From Thermodesulfobacteriota bacterium (GTDB taxonomy: Bacteria > Desulfobacterota > WTBG01 > CAIYCZ01 > CAIRTM01), in NCBI GenBank assembly GCA_028278025.1, contig JANQFE010000138.1, positions 25,323-89,322 of the forward strand: a stretch of 64,000 nucleotides of DNA, in the 5' to 3' direction. The notes beneath the pieces were generated by a model. It was not told the origin of the DNA. It searched no databases and saw nothing but the letters and a program-made list of their open reading frames with translations. A program made the position numbers and the translations under genes. This document shows, one piece after another, positions 52,441 to 62,176 of this stretch. Numbering within the stretch: position 1 is the stretch's first letter; every line of letters starts with the position of its first letter.

Positions 52441-53409
52441 ATGTTCTTCAAGCCTGCCTATTGCTATTACTATGTTACGTTGCGATGTAACTCTAAATGT
52501 GAATTTTGTGACATATGGCAAAAGAAAGAACATTATCAACTTCGTGAACAAACACTGGAGGAAGTTGAAGCAAATTTGAGAGATGTAAAAAAGCTTGGTG
52601 TTACTATACTTGATTTTACCGGTGGAGAGCCTTTTTTGTATCCTCATCTGACTGAGGCGCTCAGGCTTGCAAAAAAGTATAAATTCTATACGTCTGTTAC
52701 TACAAACTGCATTTTATATCCAAAATATGCTGAAAAAATAAAAGGTCTTACTGATATACTCAATTTTTCTTTTGACTCTGTAGATGAACATGAACATAAC
52801 AAAATACGCGGCGTCCGGTGTTTTGATAAGGTCATGGAAAGCATTGAAATTTCTAAGAGACTTAAGCAAAAAATGTATCTTTTTCATAATGTAACCAATG
52901 AAACCTGCAAAGATGTAGATAAGATTGTGGATTTTGCCCAAAGAAACAGATGCACGCTTAAATTAAGCACTTGTTTTGATTATTTTGGTAATGAGGCGGT
53001 TTCAAACAAGGTTGCATCGGCGGTCGAAGAGTTTGCGCATGAACCTTATGTGATTGTTGACCATGCGCAATTGGAACTTATCAGGAGAGGCGGCAACTCA
53101 ATAAAAAAACCACTATGTAGAGCCATAAGCTCTACAGTCATTATATCACCGGACAACTATTTACTTTTGCCCTGTTATCATCACTATTGTGAAAAAATCA
53201 AAATCAACAACAATCTCTATGAGGTATATAATTCAGATAAGGTTAAGAAACTAAAAAAGCAGGAGGGTACATTCAGTTTTTGTGATAAATGCACTATCGG
53301 GTGTTATTTTAAGAATTCACTCTACAGAAATTTTTTTACAAAATACCAGTATTTATTTCTATTATCTGTATACAAAACATTCAGGGAACGAATTAGGCCG
53401 CAATTCTAG
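52441..53409 (+). CDS. Radical SAM protein with SPASM/Twitch-like C-terminus
   Basis: A 322-residue radical SAM enzyme without a B12 domain. The cluster cysteines are C16, C20 and C23 (RCNSKCEFCDIW). LDFTGGEPFLYP and SFDSVDEHEHNKIRG are standard for MoaA/PqqE-like proteins. The C-terminal part has further cysteines (PLCRAISSTVIISPD, LLPCYHHYC, FCDKCTIGC), an arrangement like the auxiliary cluster of SPASM or Twitch domains. Such enzymes modify peptides, cofactors or lipids (for example HpnH). No precursor peptide is evident nearby. AGGGAA lies 7 bases before the ATG. Its last 17 bases overlap the convergent MiaB-like gene. Confidence 0.85.
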   Translation: MFFKPAYCYYYVTLRCNSKCEFCDIWQKKEHYQLREQTLEEVEANLRDVKKLGVTILDFTGGEPFLYPHLTEALRLAKKYKFYTSVTTNCILYPKYAEKIKGLTDILNFSFDSVDEHEHNKIRGVRCFDKVMESIEISKRLKQKMYLFHNVTNETCKDVDKIVDFAQRNRCTLKLSTCFDYFGNEAVSNKVASAVEEFAHEPYVIVDHAQLELIRRGGNSIKKPLCRAISSTVIISPDNYLLLPCYHHYCEKIKINNNLYEVYNSDKVKKLKKQEGTFSFCDKCTIGCYFKNSLYRNFFTKYQYLFLLSVYKTFRERIRPQF

Positions 53410-54634
53410 CTTTTCTTGAGCGAAACCAGCTTTTTGCAAAGGAAAAGAATAGATACCTATTGAGCATATCCATCCTTCTTTTCATTTCTGCGGGGGTAAG
53501 GTGTCCGGGCAAATCTGAGCTTGGTGTGCCGGGTCTATCTCCATAGTCGAAAAGCAATATTTTATCAAATTTCAATTCCTTAATCATATCAAAGGTTTCA
53601 TTAAATTCCCTCACTGTTTCACCTGGGAACCCGATCATAATGTGGGCATTTAACCTTGTGTTTGGATCTATCTTTTGGATTTCCTTAACATATTGTTTAT
53701 ATCTCTCGATATTATAGAACCTGTTCATAGCTTTAATTATCTTGGGACTTCCTGATTGCAGTGAAAAGGTTATTTCCAGGATTTTTTTGGTTGCCAGAAT
53801 TTTGCGCATTCTGTCAAAATTTTTCACAAACAGATTTGGATCAAAATCAGGAAGTACGAGCTTACAATCAGATGGTATAGCTGTTATCCTTGTGAGAAGT
53901 TCAAAAAAATCAATTTCGTCTTTTTTGTCCAGTCCGAATTGGCAGGGATTTGTTCCCAGAAGATGAATACGCTTATAGCCCAGATCGATGGCCTCGTGTA
54001 CTCTTCTGATAACCTCCTGTGACGGCATGCTCTGCAGTTTTCCTCTGGCCAGTCTGATGGCACAATAGCTGCATTTATTAAGGCATCCTTTTGCTATCGT
54101 AATGGTATATGCATCGCTGCTTAATTTATGTTCATAGGGCATTTTTACATGTTTATATAAGATACCGTATATCGACAAAAAACTCTTACTTAAATCCCAC
54201 AGTTGCCGGACCGGACTGTTTAATAGAACTGCTTTCAATTGAATAAAGATAGGGTTTTTTTGCACAACACCACGTTCGTTAATTTCTGAAAACTCAGGGT
54301 TGAATTTTAATATCTCATCCAGTTTATGCCAGTCTGTTGGCGGGATACAGGCATCCGGCTGCAGCGCCTCAACTTCTTTCTGGCTTATTTTGGCAATACA
54401 GCCGACAATGATTAATTTGGCAGCCTTGTTTTTTATTTTCTGAACATTTCTAATATACTCCAGGTGATATTCTTCCCGCGTTTTGCTGAGAGCACAAAGG
54501 TTGAGCACTATAGCCTCTGCCTTAGATGGTGATTTGGCCATTTCCCAACCATTAGAGGTAAAATAATCTTTTATTTGTTGACCTTCTTTATGTGATACTG
54601 CGCATCCCATCGTAGAAATAAATACTTTTTTCAT
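53393..54634 (-). CDS. MiaB/RimO-like methylthiotransferase lacking a TRAM domain
   Basis: A 413-residue protein with the methylthiotransferase layout. The UPF0004 domain has the three auxiliary-cluster cysteines C11 (STMGC), C47 (LNLC) and C79 (IVGC). The radical SAM cysteines are C184, C188 and C191 (KGCLNKCSYC). FSLQSGSPKIIKAMNRFY and HIMIGFPGETVREF are family strings. The usual C-terminal TRAM RNA-binding domain is absent: the protein ends shortly after the barrel with RYLFFSFAKSWFRSRK. A 50-residue insert separates the two domains. It may modify a substrate other than tRNA or ribosomal S12. It overlaps the convergent gene at 52441 by 17 bases. Confidence 0.85.
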   Translation of the reverse strand: MKKVFISTMGCAVSHKEGQQIKDYFTSNGWEMAKSPSKAEAIVLNLCALSKTREEYHLEYIRNVQKIKNKAAKLIIVGCIAKISQKEVEALQPDACIPPTDWHKLDEILKFNPEFSEINERGVVQKNPIFIQLKAVLLNSPVRQLWDLSKSFLSIYGILYKHVKMPYEHKLSSDAYTITIAKGCLNKCSYCAIRLARGKLQSMPSQEVIRRVHEAIDLGYKRIHLLGTNPCQFGLDKKDEIDFFELLTRITAIPSDCKLVLPDFDPNLFVKNFDRMRKILATKKILEITFSLQSGSPKIIKAMNRFYNIERYKQYVKEIQKIDPNTRLNAHIMIGFPGETVREFNETFDMIKELKFDKILLFDYGDRPGTPSSDLPGHLTPAEMKRRMDMLNRYLFFSFAKSWFRSRKARIAA

Positions 54635-55222
54635 TTGCTATGTCCAATCTCAGTTTAAGTATACAGATTAAAAAACAGTGTAACTATTTAAAATAGTATC
54701 ACTTTAACCAAAAAACATGTCTATGTCAATGGTGCTCTACCAGCTAGAGGTGCAATGCCCTACAGTATATAGCGGCACATGTATTTTGCATGCAAAATTA
54801 CTAATCGGGTTGAAGGCGTATCATCTTAATAGTCAGTTGTAATATTTTTTTATATATGAAACGTCATTATTTTTCCAGTAGTGACTCAGCAATACAGTAT
54901 GGTACGTATTAATACATAATAGCTTTACTTAAGAAGCTATTAAAGCATTACTTTGGTTTCTTTGTAAGCTTCTCTTAGTGAGGGTATGCCGGCAGGAAAG
55001 ACTCAATAGTAATCCAGAGTATTACAATGAAAATTGCCAAGTTGTTTATATTGCATTTGTTAAAAATAATTTACAAAAAACGAAAAATATATTACCTTTT
55101 CTTATCTATAGAAATTATAGATTAAACAAATTATTATGTCAAAACATTTTTATTTTTGAATACACCTAACCGTGCGTATGTTTTGAGGCCGGGATAATCC
55201 ATATTTTTTTAGGGGAGTAATA
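54635..55222. other. Long AT-rich intergenic region
   Basis: About 590 bases separate the divergent MiaB-like and DUF1858 genes. A short open frame at 54978-55169 has no ribosome-binding site and low-complexity composition, so I do not call it. I see one weak hairpin near 54730 and no copy of the other repeats. Confidence 0.45.
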
Positions 55223-55609
55223 ATGAATATACTAAGTTTGATTGTTGCGATTGTCGCAATAGTTTTGGTACTCATGACAAGAAAAAAAACAGCTGCCTTA
55301 TACGATAGTTATTTTAAACAATACAATACAATCAATGAACTCATTGATGAAACAAACCAGTTAAAACAGTCGTTGCAGAAGTTGCAATTCACACAACTGA
55401 AAGAAACGGGCCAGCCTGTATTCACCACGGACATGAGAATTCATGATGCCATTAAGATGCATCCCGGCGCTCAGTCTGTTTTCGCTTCATTTCATCTGGG
55501 GGGGTGTTCAGCATGTGCTGTTGGCGAGCACGAAACAATTCAGGAAGGAGCCAATGCCCATAATGTTGATGTTGAGAAATTAATGGATGCATTAAATAAA
55601 CTGAAATAA
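55223..55609 (+). CDS. Membrane-anchored DUF1858 protein
   Basis: A 128-residue protein. Residues 3-20 form one N-terminal membrane helix, followed by a basic KKK stop-transfer and a short coiled coil (INELIDETNQLKQSLQKLQ). Residues about 70-128 are a DUF1858 domain, known from proteins with a redox-active disulfide and from ScdA/Ric-related iron-sulfur repair proteins: MRIHDAIKMHPGAQSVFASF, then GGCSACAVGEHETI with the CxxC. The domain normally occurs alone or with hybrid-cluster or ScdA domains, so the membrane anchor is unusual. AGGGGAG precedes the ATG. A role in disulfide or cluster chemistry at the membrane is inferred. Confidence 0.85.
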   Translation: MNILSLIVAIVAIVLVLMTRKKTAALYDSYFKQYNTINELIDETNQLKQSLQKLQFTQLKETGQPVFTTDMRIHDAIKMHPGAQSVFASFHLGGCSACAVGEHETIQEGANAHNVDVEKLMDALNKLK

Positions 55610-55616
55610 GGGATAT

Positions 55617-56951
55617 CTATTTTTCCGGCAACCTGTCTGAGGATGAACTGGTCAGTTGATTGATAATTCCATCCAGGCTCCAAAAACAGAACAAAACTTT
55701 CAGTGGTATGAGAGGCATAACATATCGAACATAGTAGCTGACCAAAACATACGGCAGGAGAAATATTGCATAGACCACAAGAGCAATTAGTATATATCCG
55801 GAACGGGTATAGCCTTTCGACATAAGCAGAAAAAGAATTGCTATAAGGGGCAGGGCATGTATGACTGATTTTGTAATAGTAATGTTCTCATATTCTCTAT
55901 TATGGGGCACATAGATAACAAATGCCGAAAGGACTCTATCTTTAATATTCTGTATAAATTTTTCCGGATTATTTTTTATTGCATTCATAAACCGTTCTTT
56001 ATCTATTCCTATAAAATTTAGCTCACCAAGCTCTGCATGGCGAACGGCGCGGGTTTTTTGTTTAGCTCTTGTCCACATCTCATCCGGATGCCCACTGGCT
56101 GTTTCATAATTCTGAGAATAAAGATCGTGAAACAGATTGGATTTAATAAAGATTATCTTGTTAAAAACAATATAGTTTCTGATAAACCAGGGGGTGCAAA
56201 TTATAAAAAACAGTACATATGATACAATCAGCAGTCTCCTGTTGTGTTTTTTACACATATTGAATAAACAAAGCACAAGCCACACAAGCCCCATAACGGG
56301 ATTGGTTAGACTGGACAATCCGCCAACGACACCCCAGGTAATGGCTGTTTTTAGACGTATCGTTGTGTTGTTTATTGAAACACCCAAAAGATAGATGATG
56401 CACATAAACAGTAATAATAACCAGGCATCATGGGTAATCTGAAAAAACCATCTGAAACTGATTAATATAAGGGCACAGTAAAAAACCAGGAAGAATTCAG
56501 GGTGCAACTTAAGAAATGTTTTTTTTGCTATTTCATATACCATTAATCCGGACATTACTAACACCAAGTTTTTCAGTAAAACGATGCAGCAGGCTACAAG
56601 CGGTTTCAATTTAAACAACGTAATCAGCAAAGCTAGGAAGTAGGGATAGAGCGGCGGCATCCATGCAGTTGGTCCTGTATCGAGGGCAAAGGGATTGCTG
56701 AACCCTTTTCCCGAGGCAATGGCCTCGGCAATATTATAATATTCTTCACCTAGATGGGTGTTATGTCTGCGATGGACATTTTCTTGAAAAGGCGGATAAT
56801 AGCGCCAATATTCAGGACTATTGAAAAAGTATGCACTGTTAGCATACAGTGAGAGTCCAAACACGAAGCATACTAAGAAAAGCACTACAAATCTGTTTTT
56901 TGTAAAATATGCAGAACCTGTTCCCATGTCTTTATAGTGAGTAGATGTCAT
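55617..56951 (-). CDS. Polytopic GT-C glycosyltransferase (GT39-like), paralogue of the next gene
   Basis: A 444-residue integral membrane protein with about ten helices. The first loop carries HLGEEYYNIAEAIASGKGFS, then the conserved DTGPTAWMPPLYPYFLALL, which matches the PPLYP turn of GT39/ArnT relatives. The same string recurs in the neighbour at 56980 as DTGPTGWVAPGL. A soluble loop after helix 8 contains SGHPDEMW. The C-terminal DRLPEK tail is short. It probably uses a polyprenyl-phosphate sugar. The gene is leftward, 28 bases after its paralogue, and convergent with the DUF1858 gene, whose stop is 7 bases away. Confidence 0.78.
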   Translation of the reverse strand: MTSTHYKDMGTGSAYFTKNRFVVLFLVCFVFGLSLYANSAYFFNSPEYWRYYPPFQENVHRRHNTHLGEEYYNIAEAIASGKGFSNPFALDTGPTAWMPPLYPYFLALLITLFKLKPLVACCIVLLKNLVLVMSGLMVYEIAKKTFLKLHPEFFLVFYCALILISFRWFFQITHDAWLLLLFMCIIYLLGVSINNTTIRLKTAITWGVVGGLSSLTNPVMGLVWLVLCLFNMCKKHNRRLLIVSYVLFFIICTPWFIRNYIVFNKIIFIKSNLFHDLYSQNYETASGHPDEMWTRAKQKTRAVRHAELGELNFIGIDKERFMNAIKNNPEKFIQNIKDRVLSAFVIYVPHNREYENITITKSVIHALPLIAILFLLMSKGYTRSGYILIALVVYAIFLLPYVLVSYYVRYVMPLIPLKVLFCFWSLDGIINQLTSSSSDRLPEK

Positions 56952-56979
56952 GTATAGACAGTAAAAAGTATTTACACGG

Positions 56980-58302
56980 TTACACTTTTTCGACAGCAGT
57001 TTTAAATCTTCCCGTCATAGAGACACACTTTCCGAGCATAATTGTCGTTAGTGTACATACAGGGAAAGAATAGCGGTACATAATGCCGGCACATAAGTAG
57101 GGCAAGGCATATGCTAAAATATAAGTGTAAAGCAAGACATCAAAGCGGTTCAGCTTTTTACGTCTACATACCATATATAAAATCATGGACATACCGGGGA
57201 TGATGTAGCCTAAATAATAGATTGCAAGATACCAGTTGAAGCTGTAATGGGCAACGTAGGGTTTGTAGATAAAAAAGAAATAAAAAAATCTTTTTACGGT
57301 TAACTCAGCAAATCGAAGAAAATCAAACTCTTCCAGCAATACAGGTACTTTTGATTTTACATACTGTATCTCACCCATATTTTTATAAGCTTGATACTCC
57401 CGGAGATTCCCTGCAGGATGTTTCTCTCTAAACAGTTTTTCAACCAGAACGCCATCGTAATCCTTGCTGTTACCCTGATATAATTCAAAGGGACCATTTG
57501 ACTTAATAAATGTCAAGGCACCTAGTCGATATTTCTGATATATAATATAGGGGGTTATGGTTAGAGCAATGATCAGACATGATAAAGCAACCAGCTTTAA
57601 GGAGGGCAAGCTGTGATCGGTACTTAAAAGAAACATGAATAGAATGCATACACCTATTGGCAGCATAAGTACCGGGGTGAACAATAAAGCCATTGCAGCA
57701 GTTAGTGAAAAGAGTATAAGATTTTCAATAGTTCGCATTTTGATAAATCGCAGAAACAGCAAAAAAACAAAAACAAACAGGAACGTGTACACATTGAAAT
57801 CCTGTTGAAACTTCAGATTGAAAAGCCATATATCCTGCGGGCACAGCGCAAACAGCACAGCAGTGATACATGCAACTGATTTATCAGAAAAAAGGTAACA
57901 GCTGATTGTATATACCACAATAACCATCACCAGTGACAACACAAGTGAGAATGCGAACATAAACATAAGTGCGCCCAGTGAAAAACACCCGAACAGGTAA
58001 AAGGCAAGTGCATAGATGAGCACCAGTCCGGGGGCAACCCATCCGGTTGGGCCGGTGTCACCACCAAAAGGGTTTGCAAATCCTGTGTTGTTGCAGACCA
58101 GGGAGTACGCAACATTACCTATTTCATAGCCGAAAGGATTTGCATAGGGTTTATCAGTACGGTTGATTTCTTTTTGGATGCTTTCCCGGTCAAGCAGAAA
58201 AAAATCAGGATGTTTCTGATAATTTCTCCATACCATACCTGTTCGCAGCAGTAAAGCTACCACTAGGGATATGAACAGAATTTTTTTAGGTGTGATATGC
58301 AT
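56980..58302 (-). CDS. Polytopic GT-C glycosyltransferase (GT39-like), paralogue of the previous gene
   Basis: A 440-residue membrane protein with about ten helices. It shares with its neighbour the loop element GNVAYSLV, then NTGFANPFGGDTGPTGWVAP, and a soluble loop with IKSNGPFELYQGNSKDYDG. The neighbour has IKSNLFHDLYSQNYETASG at the same place, so the two arose by tandem duplication and have diverged strongly. The PPLYP element is reduced to AP here. A polyprenyl-sugar dependent glycosyltransferase is the likely function. It lies 135 bases after the 639-residue GT-C gene on the same strand, so the three may form one operon. Confidence 0.77.
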   Translation of the reverse strand: MHITPKKILFISLVVALLLRTGMVWRNYQKHPDFFLLDRESIQKEINRTDKPYANPFGYEIGNVAYSLVCNNTGFANPFGGDTGPTGWVAPGLVLIYALAFYLFGCFSLGALMFMFAFSLVLSLVMVIVVYTISCYLFSDKSVACITAVLFALCPQDIWLFNLKFQQDFNVYTFLFVFVFLLFLRFIKMRTIENLILFSLTAAMALLFTPVLMLPIGVCILFMFLLSTDHSLPSLKLVALSCLIIALTITPYIIYQKYRLGALTFIKSNGPFELYQGNSKDYDGVLVEKLFREKHPAGNLREYQAYKNMGEIQYVKSKVPVLLEEFDFLRFAELTVKRFFYFFFIYKPYVAHYSFNWYLAIYYLGYIIPGMSMILYMVCRRKKLNRFDVLLYTYILAYALPYLCAGIMYRYSFPVCTLTTIMLGKCVSMTGRFKTAVEKV

Positions 58303-58437
58303 TTTGTTTTAACCACCATCACAAAAAACTTGCTTGAAGATGAACCGGACTACTGTTGCAGTCATCTAATATATCGTCTGAGGGATTTTAGACTTTAGCC
58401 CGTCATTGTCAACCGTCAGTATATGCAGGATTCATTG

Positions 58438-60357
58438 TCACGGTGTTTTTAGAGGCTCAATGACGATGTCACCATTCTTATTACGTGATGCCAGATAAAA
58501 CTTTCTTCCCGGAAAAAAAGCAACCAGTTCGTTATTGCGTTCTCCCAGGTCGCGGGTAAATACAACCGTGTTTTTTAGATCAGGGGAGTTATGTAGGAAA
58601 CCGGATCCCAGACTGCTTCCTCTATAGCCGTAGGGCTTCTGGAAAACAACAGCATTTGTGATATCCATTTGCTGAATTTTTTTCATAAGTCTGTTATCTA
58701 CTTGCCAGAATGAATCGGCATAGTAGCTATGCAGTTTTGGTAAGCGCACCAAGCATGTAAAAGCAACTGAAAAACAAAGCACAGCAATAATAGCGTTTGT
58801 GACCTGTGCTAGAGGAACAGTGCGTATAGCCCCAATGCCTTTAGCTATCCGGGCAATACTTCGGGCGGTTACTAGTATAATAAAAGGGATTGATATATAA
58901 AAAAAACGGGGACCCAGGCACAAATCTTGAAAAAAATAAAAGAAATAAAATACCGGTGCAAGCAGCCCACCCGCTGCTAACAGGTAATCTGTTTTGCTTT
59001 TTTTAAAGACAAAAGGCATAAAAAAAATACACAACGGTACCAAGCAGGGAAAAGGCCATTCAAACAAATATTGGTTCAAGGCGATTAAATTACTCATGGT
59101 GTGCCCCGCCCCTCTGAACGGAGTGTGGGGAGGGGTATTGATAACTACCTGATCGGTAAACCCGAACATATGCTGCTGGCCCCAACGTACCTGATAACCA
59201 AACAGCAACGGGTCCCCATTGGTAGCGTAGTTGTAAAGCAAAAGCAATATTAGCATTACAGAACAGGTAGAAACAAAGCATATAAAATGCTTGAAATGTC
59301 TTTTACGCAAAGTTGAAAACACCATTATGCCGCCAAACAGCAATGCCAGCGGTGCAGCGTCGCTCGGTCTGATATGAAATATGCAGCCGAGGGCAAAACC
59401 ACTGAGTAATGTAAAAAAAATATTTCCGGCAACAAGAGATTTGTTGAAACTGTAAAGAAACACAAGGAGAAAAAATAGGGTAGATACATGGTTCATAAAA
59501 CTTGCGGACATAAAGAGGACAAAAGGCGATACCGAGAACAATATCACCGAGAGGCGTGCTTCTTGTTCACCATAGAACTGACGCCCGATCCCGTATATTA
59601 AGGGTACTGATAGTGAAGCGAGCAGGGGATTAATTATCCATGGAGCACCAAGGAGAAGGCCTAATAATAAAAGAACTGCATGGCCGGGTGGATATTGTGA
59701 ATACCACCGATCAGAAAAGATCATATTATCGAGAAAGTAATGAAAAAAATCGACGAGTGGTGGTAACGGGGCTGTCAGGTGGCCGGTTTTAAATATTTTT
59801 GCCTGAAAAAGCTGAGCAATGGCATCCTGAACGTGAGGGATATGCTCAAATGCTGTAAAACTAAAAACATTGGTGATACAGAATATCCAGACACTGAACA
59901 GCACTATAAAAAGCTTGGCAGGCAGCTGCCAGATTTTTTTTACAAATACAACCATGTTTAGCCAGCTGCTGTCAGGGCGTAAAAGAGCATAATTAAGGAA
60001 AGATACAACACTTAAGAATCCAAAAAGCGATACAACCAGCCATGTGTACGGCTTAAAGGGTTTCCACATTTCGCGATTAAAAAGCTCATCGACAGGAGTG
60101 CAGACAAGAGCTAGAAGAAGTATAAGTGATAATAACACTACGGCTCCCCTGGTAGAAAAAATGAATTGACGTGTACAGGTTGAGAAGGGCAGTAAAGTCC
60201 TGATACTGAGGATGACACAAATACCGGCGGCCGGAAGCAACACAATTATCCCTTGCGGAATGATTTCTGCGCTCTCAAACCATAGTGCCAATACTGCACT
60301 GGCACAGGCAATGATCAGATACAGAACCGGCTGAAATGTTTTTATCGGTATGCCCAT
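58438..60357 (-). CDS. Polytopic GT-C glycosyltransferase (GT39/PMT-like), 639 aa
   Basis: A 639-residue protein with about thirteen hydrophobic helices. Four helices precede the region with KTGHLTAPLPPLVDFFHYF, then RWYSQYPPGHAVLLLLG, which is the YPPGH-type landmark of GT39-related enzymes. FMNHVSTLFFLLVFLYSF and GCIFHIRPSDAAPLAL follow. The C-terminal 130 residues are soluble (SYYADSFWQVDNRL, YGYRGSSLGSG). The extra N-terminal helices make it longer than its neighbours. The expected donor is a polyprenyl-phosphate sugar. It is divergent from the DDAYISFRY gene at 60609. Confidence 0.78.
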   Translation of the reverse strand: MGIPIKTFQPVLYLIIACASAVLALWFESAEIIPQGIIVLLPAAGICVILSIRTLLPFSTCTRQFIFSTRGAVVLLSLILLLALVCTPVDELFNREMWKPFKPYTWLVVSLFGFLSVVSFLNYALLRPDSSWLNMVVFVKKIWQLPAKLFIVLFSVWIFCITNVFSFTAFEHIPHVQDAIAQLFQAKIFKTGHLTAPLPPLVDFFHYFLDNMIFSDRWYSQYPPGHAVLLLLGLLLGAPWIINPLLASLSVPLIYGIGRQFYGEQEARLSVILFSVSPFVLFMSASFMNHVSTLFFLLVFLYSFNKSLVAGNIFFTLLSGFALGCIFHIRPSDAAPLALLFGGIMVFSTLRKRHFKHFICFVSTCSVMLILLLLYNYATNGDPLLFGYQVRWGQQHMFGFTDQVVINTPPHTPFRGAGHTMSNLIALNQYLFEWPFPCLVPLCIFFMPFVFKKSKTDYLLAAGGLLAPVFYFFYFFQDLCLGPRFFYISIPFIILVTARSIARIAKGIGAIRTVPLAQVTNAIIAVLCFSVAFTCLVRLPKLHSYYADSFWQVDNRLMKKIQQMDITNAVVFQKPYGYRGSSLGSGFLHNSPDLKNTVVFTRDLGERNNELVAFFPGRKFYLASRNKNGDIVIEPLKTP

Positions 60358-60608
60358 ACGTTACGTAATAGTCTACATATACATAGATAATTATGAACAC
60401 TACCATAGTATAAAATAGTATTTAAACATTTATTGCATAAAAATGCTAACATTGAAAATATTTTTTAACGATAAACATTCTGAAGATAATTAAATAATTG
60501 CTGGGTACCGGTATAGCAATATTCACAATGTGTGCAGCAGAAGGGGTGATCTCACATTGACATGCAAACACCATTATTTTATAGTAATTCTTAAACGCCT
60601 GTGGGAAC

Positions 60609-62156
60609 ATGATGGGAAATAATAGTTCAGATTTTTATCCAAAAATCTCCTCGCGCACCATTGCAGCACTGCTTGCCCTTATGGCACTTGTGATAATACA
60701 GGGGTCGATTTTTAACTGGAAGCCTGCTGATGATGCCTACATATCCTTTCGCTATGCCGCTAATCTTGTTGATGGCAACGGGCTTGTATTTAATCAGGGT
60801 GAGCGGGTTGAAGGATACACCAATTTTCTATGGACTATCCTGATGGCTTTGTACGGATGGGTTGGTCTCGATATTGTTTTAGCAGGCATGTGGCTGAGCA
60901 TCATCTGTGCCTGTACTGCAGTTGCTATTACCTGGATGGTTGCCAGGGAAACAGCTCGCGAGCGTGATTGGCCGGTGTGGCTGGTATGGATCGGGCCGCT
61001 GCTGCTGGCATGTTATCCGGGATGGAGCTATTGGGCACACAGTGGAATGGAGTCGCCTCTGTTTGCTTGCTTGGTAATGCTGTTTCTGTTCTGTGGTTCT
61101 CGCGGACCTTGCAGCACAAAATATTTTTTATTGACAGCGCTTTTTGGAATTCTGGCAGCACTGACACGTTGGGAAGCGGTTATACTTTGGCCTGTAATCG
61201 TTATTGCACAGTGTTTTGACGGAGCCCGGCCCGCTTCCAAAAGATATATGCGTGCAGGTACCCTTGCAGTCCTCCTGGTGATTGGATTCGGCAGCTATTT
61301 TATAGGGCGTATGATGTATTACGGCGATGTAATGTCCAACACATACTATGCAAAAGTCGGCGGAGCATTATTTTCGCGTGTTCCACGTGGACTGGTATAT
61401 ACCGGTGAGCTGGCAATATGCTGGTTCATGCCCCTCAGTATTATACCATGGCTTGTCAGGTGCAAAGGCCGCTTGTCTAATATTTTGCTGGCTGCATTGG
61501 GGATATATATTTTTTATGTAACCTGGACGGGTGGGGATCATTTTGCCTGGCTTCGTTTTTACATGCCGGTGCTTCCCATTGCGGCTATTATGTCAACCGA
61601 ACTAGTCAAATGCATTGCGGAAAGTTCTCTTTTGAAAAACGTTCCGAGAGTCTCGCAAATAATTATTCCGCTTGCATTTCTCTGCCTTTTTGTTGGTGCT
61701 TCCATGAGAATGGATTATATTTCAGCACAGCGGCATCATGATTATGTACGCTGGTGGAAAGAAGTAGGACAGTGGTCACGGAACAGCTTTCCTTCAAGCT
61801 ATCGGCTTGCCGTAATCCCAGCCGGCGTTATACCCTATTTGTCACGAAATCCTATTTTAGATTTAATGGGTCTTACTGATCGTGAAATAGCCCACTTTGG
61901 AGAAATTGATTTATCTGAAGCACCAGGCCATCAAAAGTCGAGCACAGCTGTTGTGCTTAAAAGAAAGCCTGAGATCATTTTAGGGGAGGCCCTGCCGTTT
62001 GTCTACCCACCCACTGTGTATGATCTGTTACGGCGTACAAATCGCAAGATGCTTCTGAAACTGTATCAAATGCCGGAATTTCAGAAATTGTATGATTATA
62101 AGGTTGTCAAAATAGGAACAACCTATACTGCTTATTGGGTCTTGAAGGGGATATAG
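60609..62156 (+). CDS. GT-C glycosyltransferase of the DDAFISFRY / ZomB-AftB-like type
   Basis: A 515-residue polytopic protein. After the first helix it has [20 protein letters not shown] and then [12 protein letters not shown], the same catalytic-loop signature as the proteins ending at 13014 and starting at 16353. [18 protein letters not shown] corresponds to the GGDF...RF.VP landmark of those proteins. The soluble tail reads [17 protein letters not shown] and APGHQKSS. A sugar transfer from polyprenyl phosphate outside the cytoplasmic membrane is expected. The start is ATG 60609, or the ATG at 60612. The next gene overlaps or abuts its stop. Confidence 0.82.
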   Translation: MMGNNSSDFYPKISSRTIAALLALMALVIIQGSIFNWKPADDAYISFRYAANLVDGNGLVFNQGERVEGYTNFLWTILMALYGWVGLDIVLAGMWLSIICACTAVAITWMVARETARERDWPVWLVWIGPLLLACYPGWSYWAHSGMESPLFACLVMLFLFCGSRGPCSTKYFLLTALFGILAALTRWEAVILWPVIVIAQCFDGARPASKRYMRAGTLAVLLVIGFGSYFIGRMMYYGDVMSNTYYAKVGGALFSRVPRGLVYTGELAICWFMPLSIIPWLVRCKGRLSNILLAALGIYIFYVTWTGGDHFAWLRFYMPVLPIAAIMSTELVKCIAESSLLKNVPRVSQIIIPLAFLCLFVGASMRMDYISAQRHHDYVRWWKEVGQWSRNSFPSSYRLAVIPAGVIPYLSRNPILDLMGLTDREIAHFGEIDLSEAPGHQKSSTAVVLKRKPEIILGEALPFVYPPTVYDLLRRTNRKMLLKLYQMPEFQKLYDYKVVKIGTTYTAYWVLKGI

Positions 62157-62176
62157 ATATATCATATTCTAATCTT

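Noticed and set aside
54978..55169. A 63-codon open frame in the gap before the DUF1858 gene
   Set aside because: It has no ribosome-binding site, is dominated by Asn, Lys and Ile in AT-rich DNA, and shows no motif.
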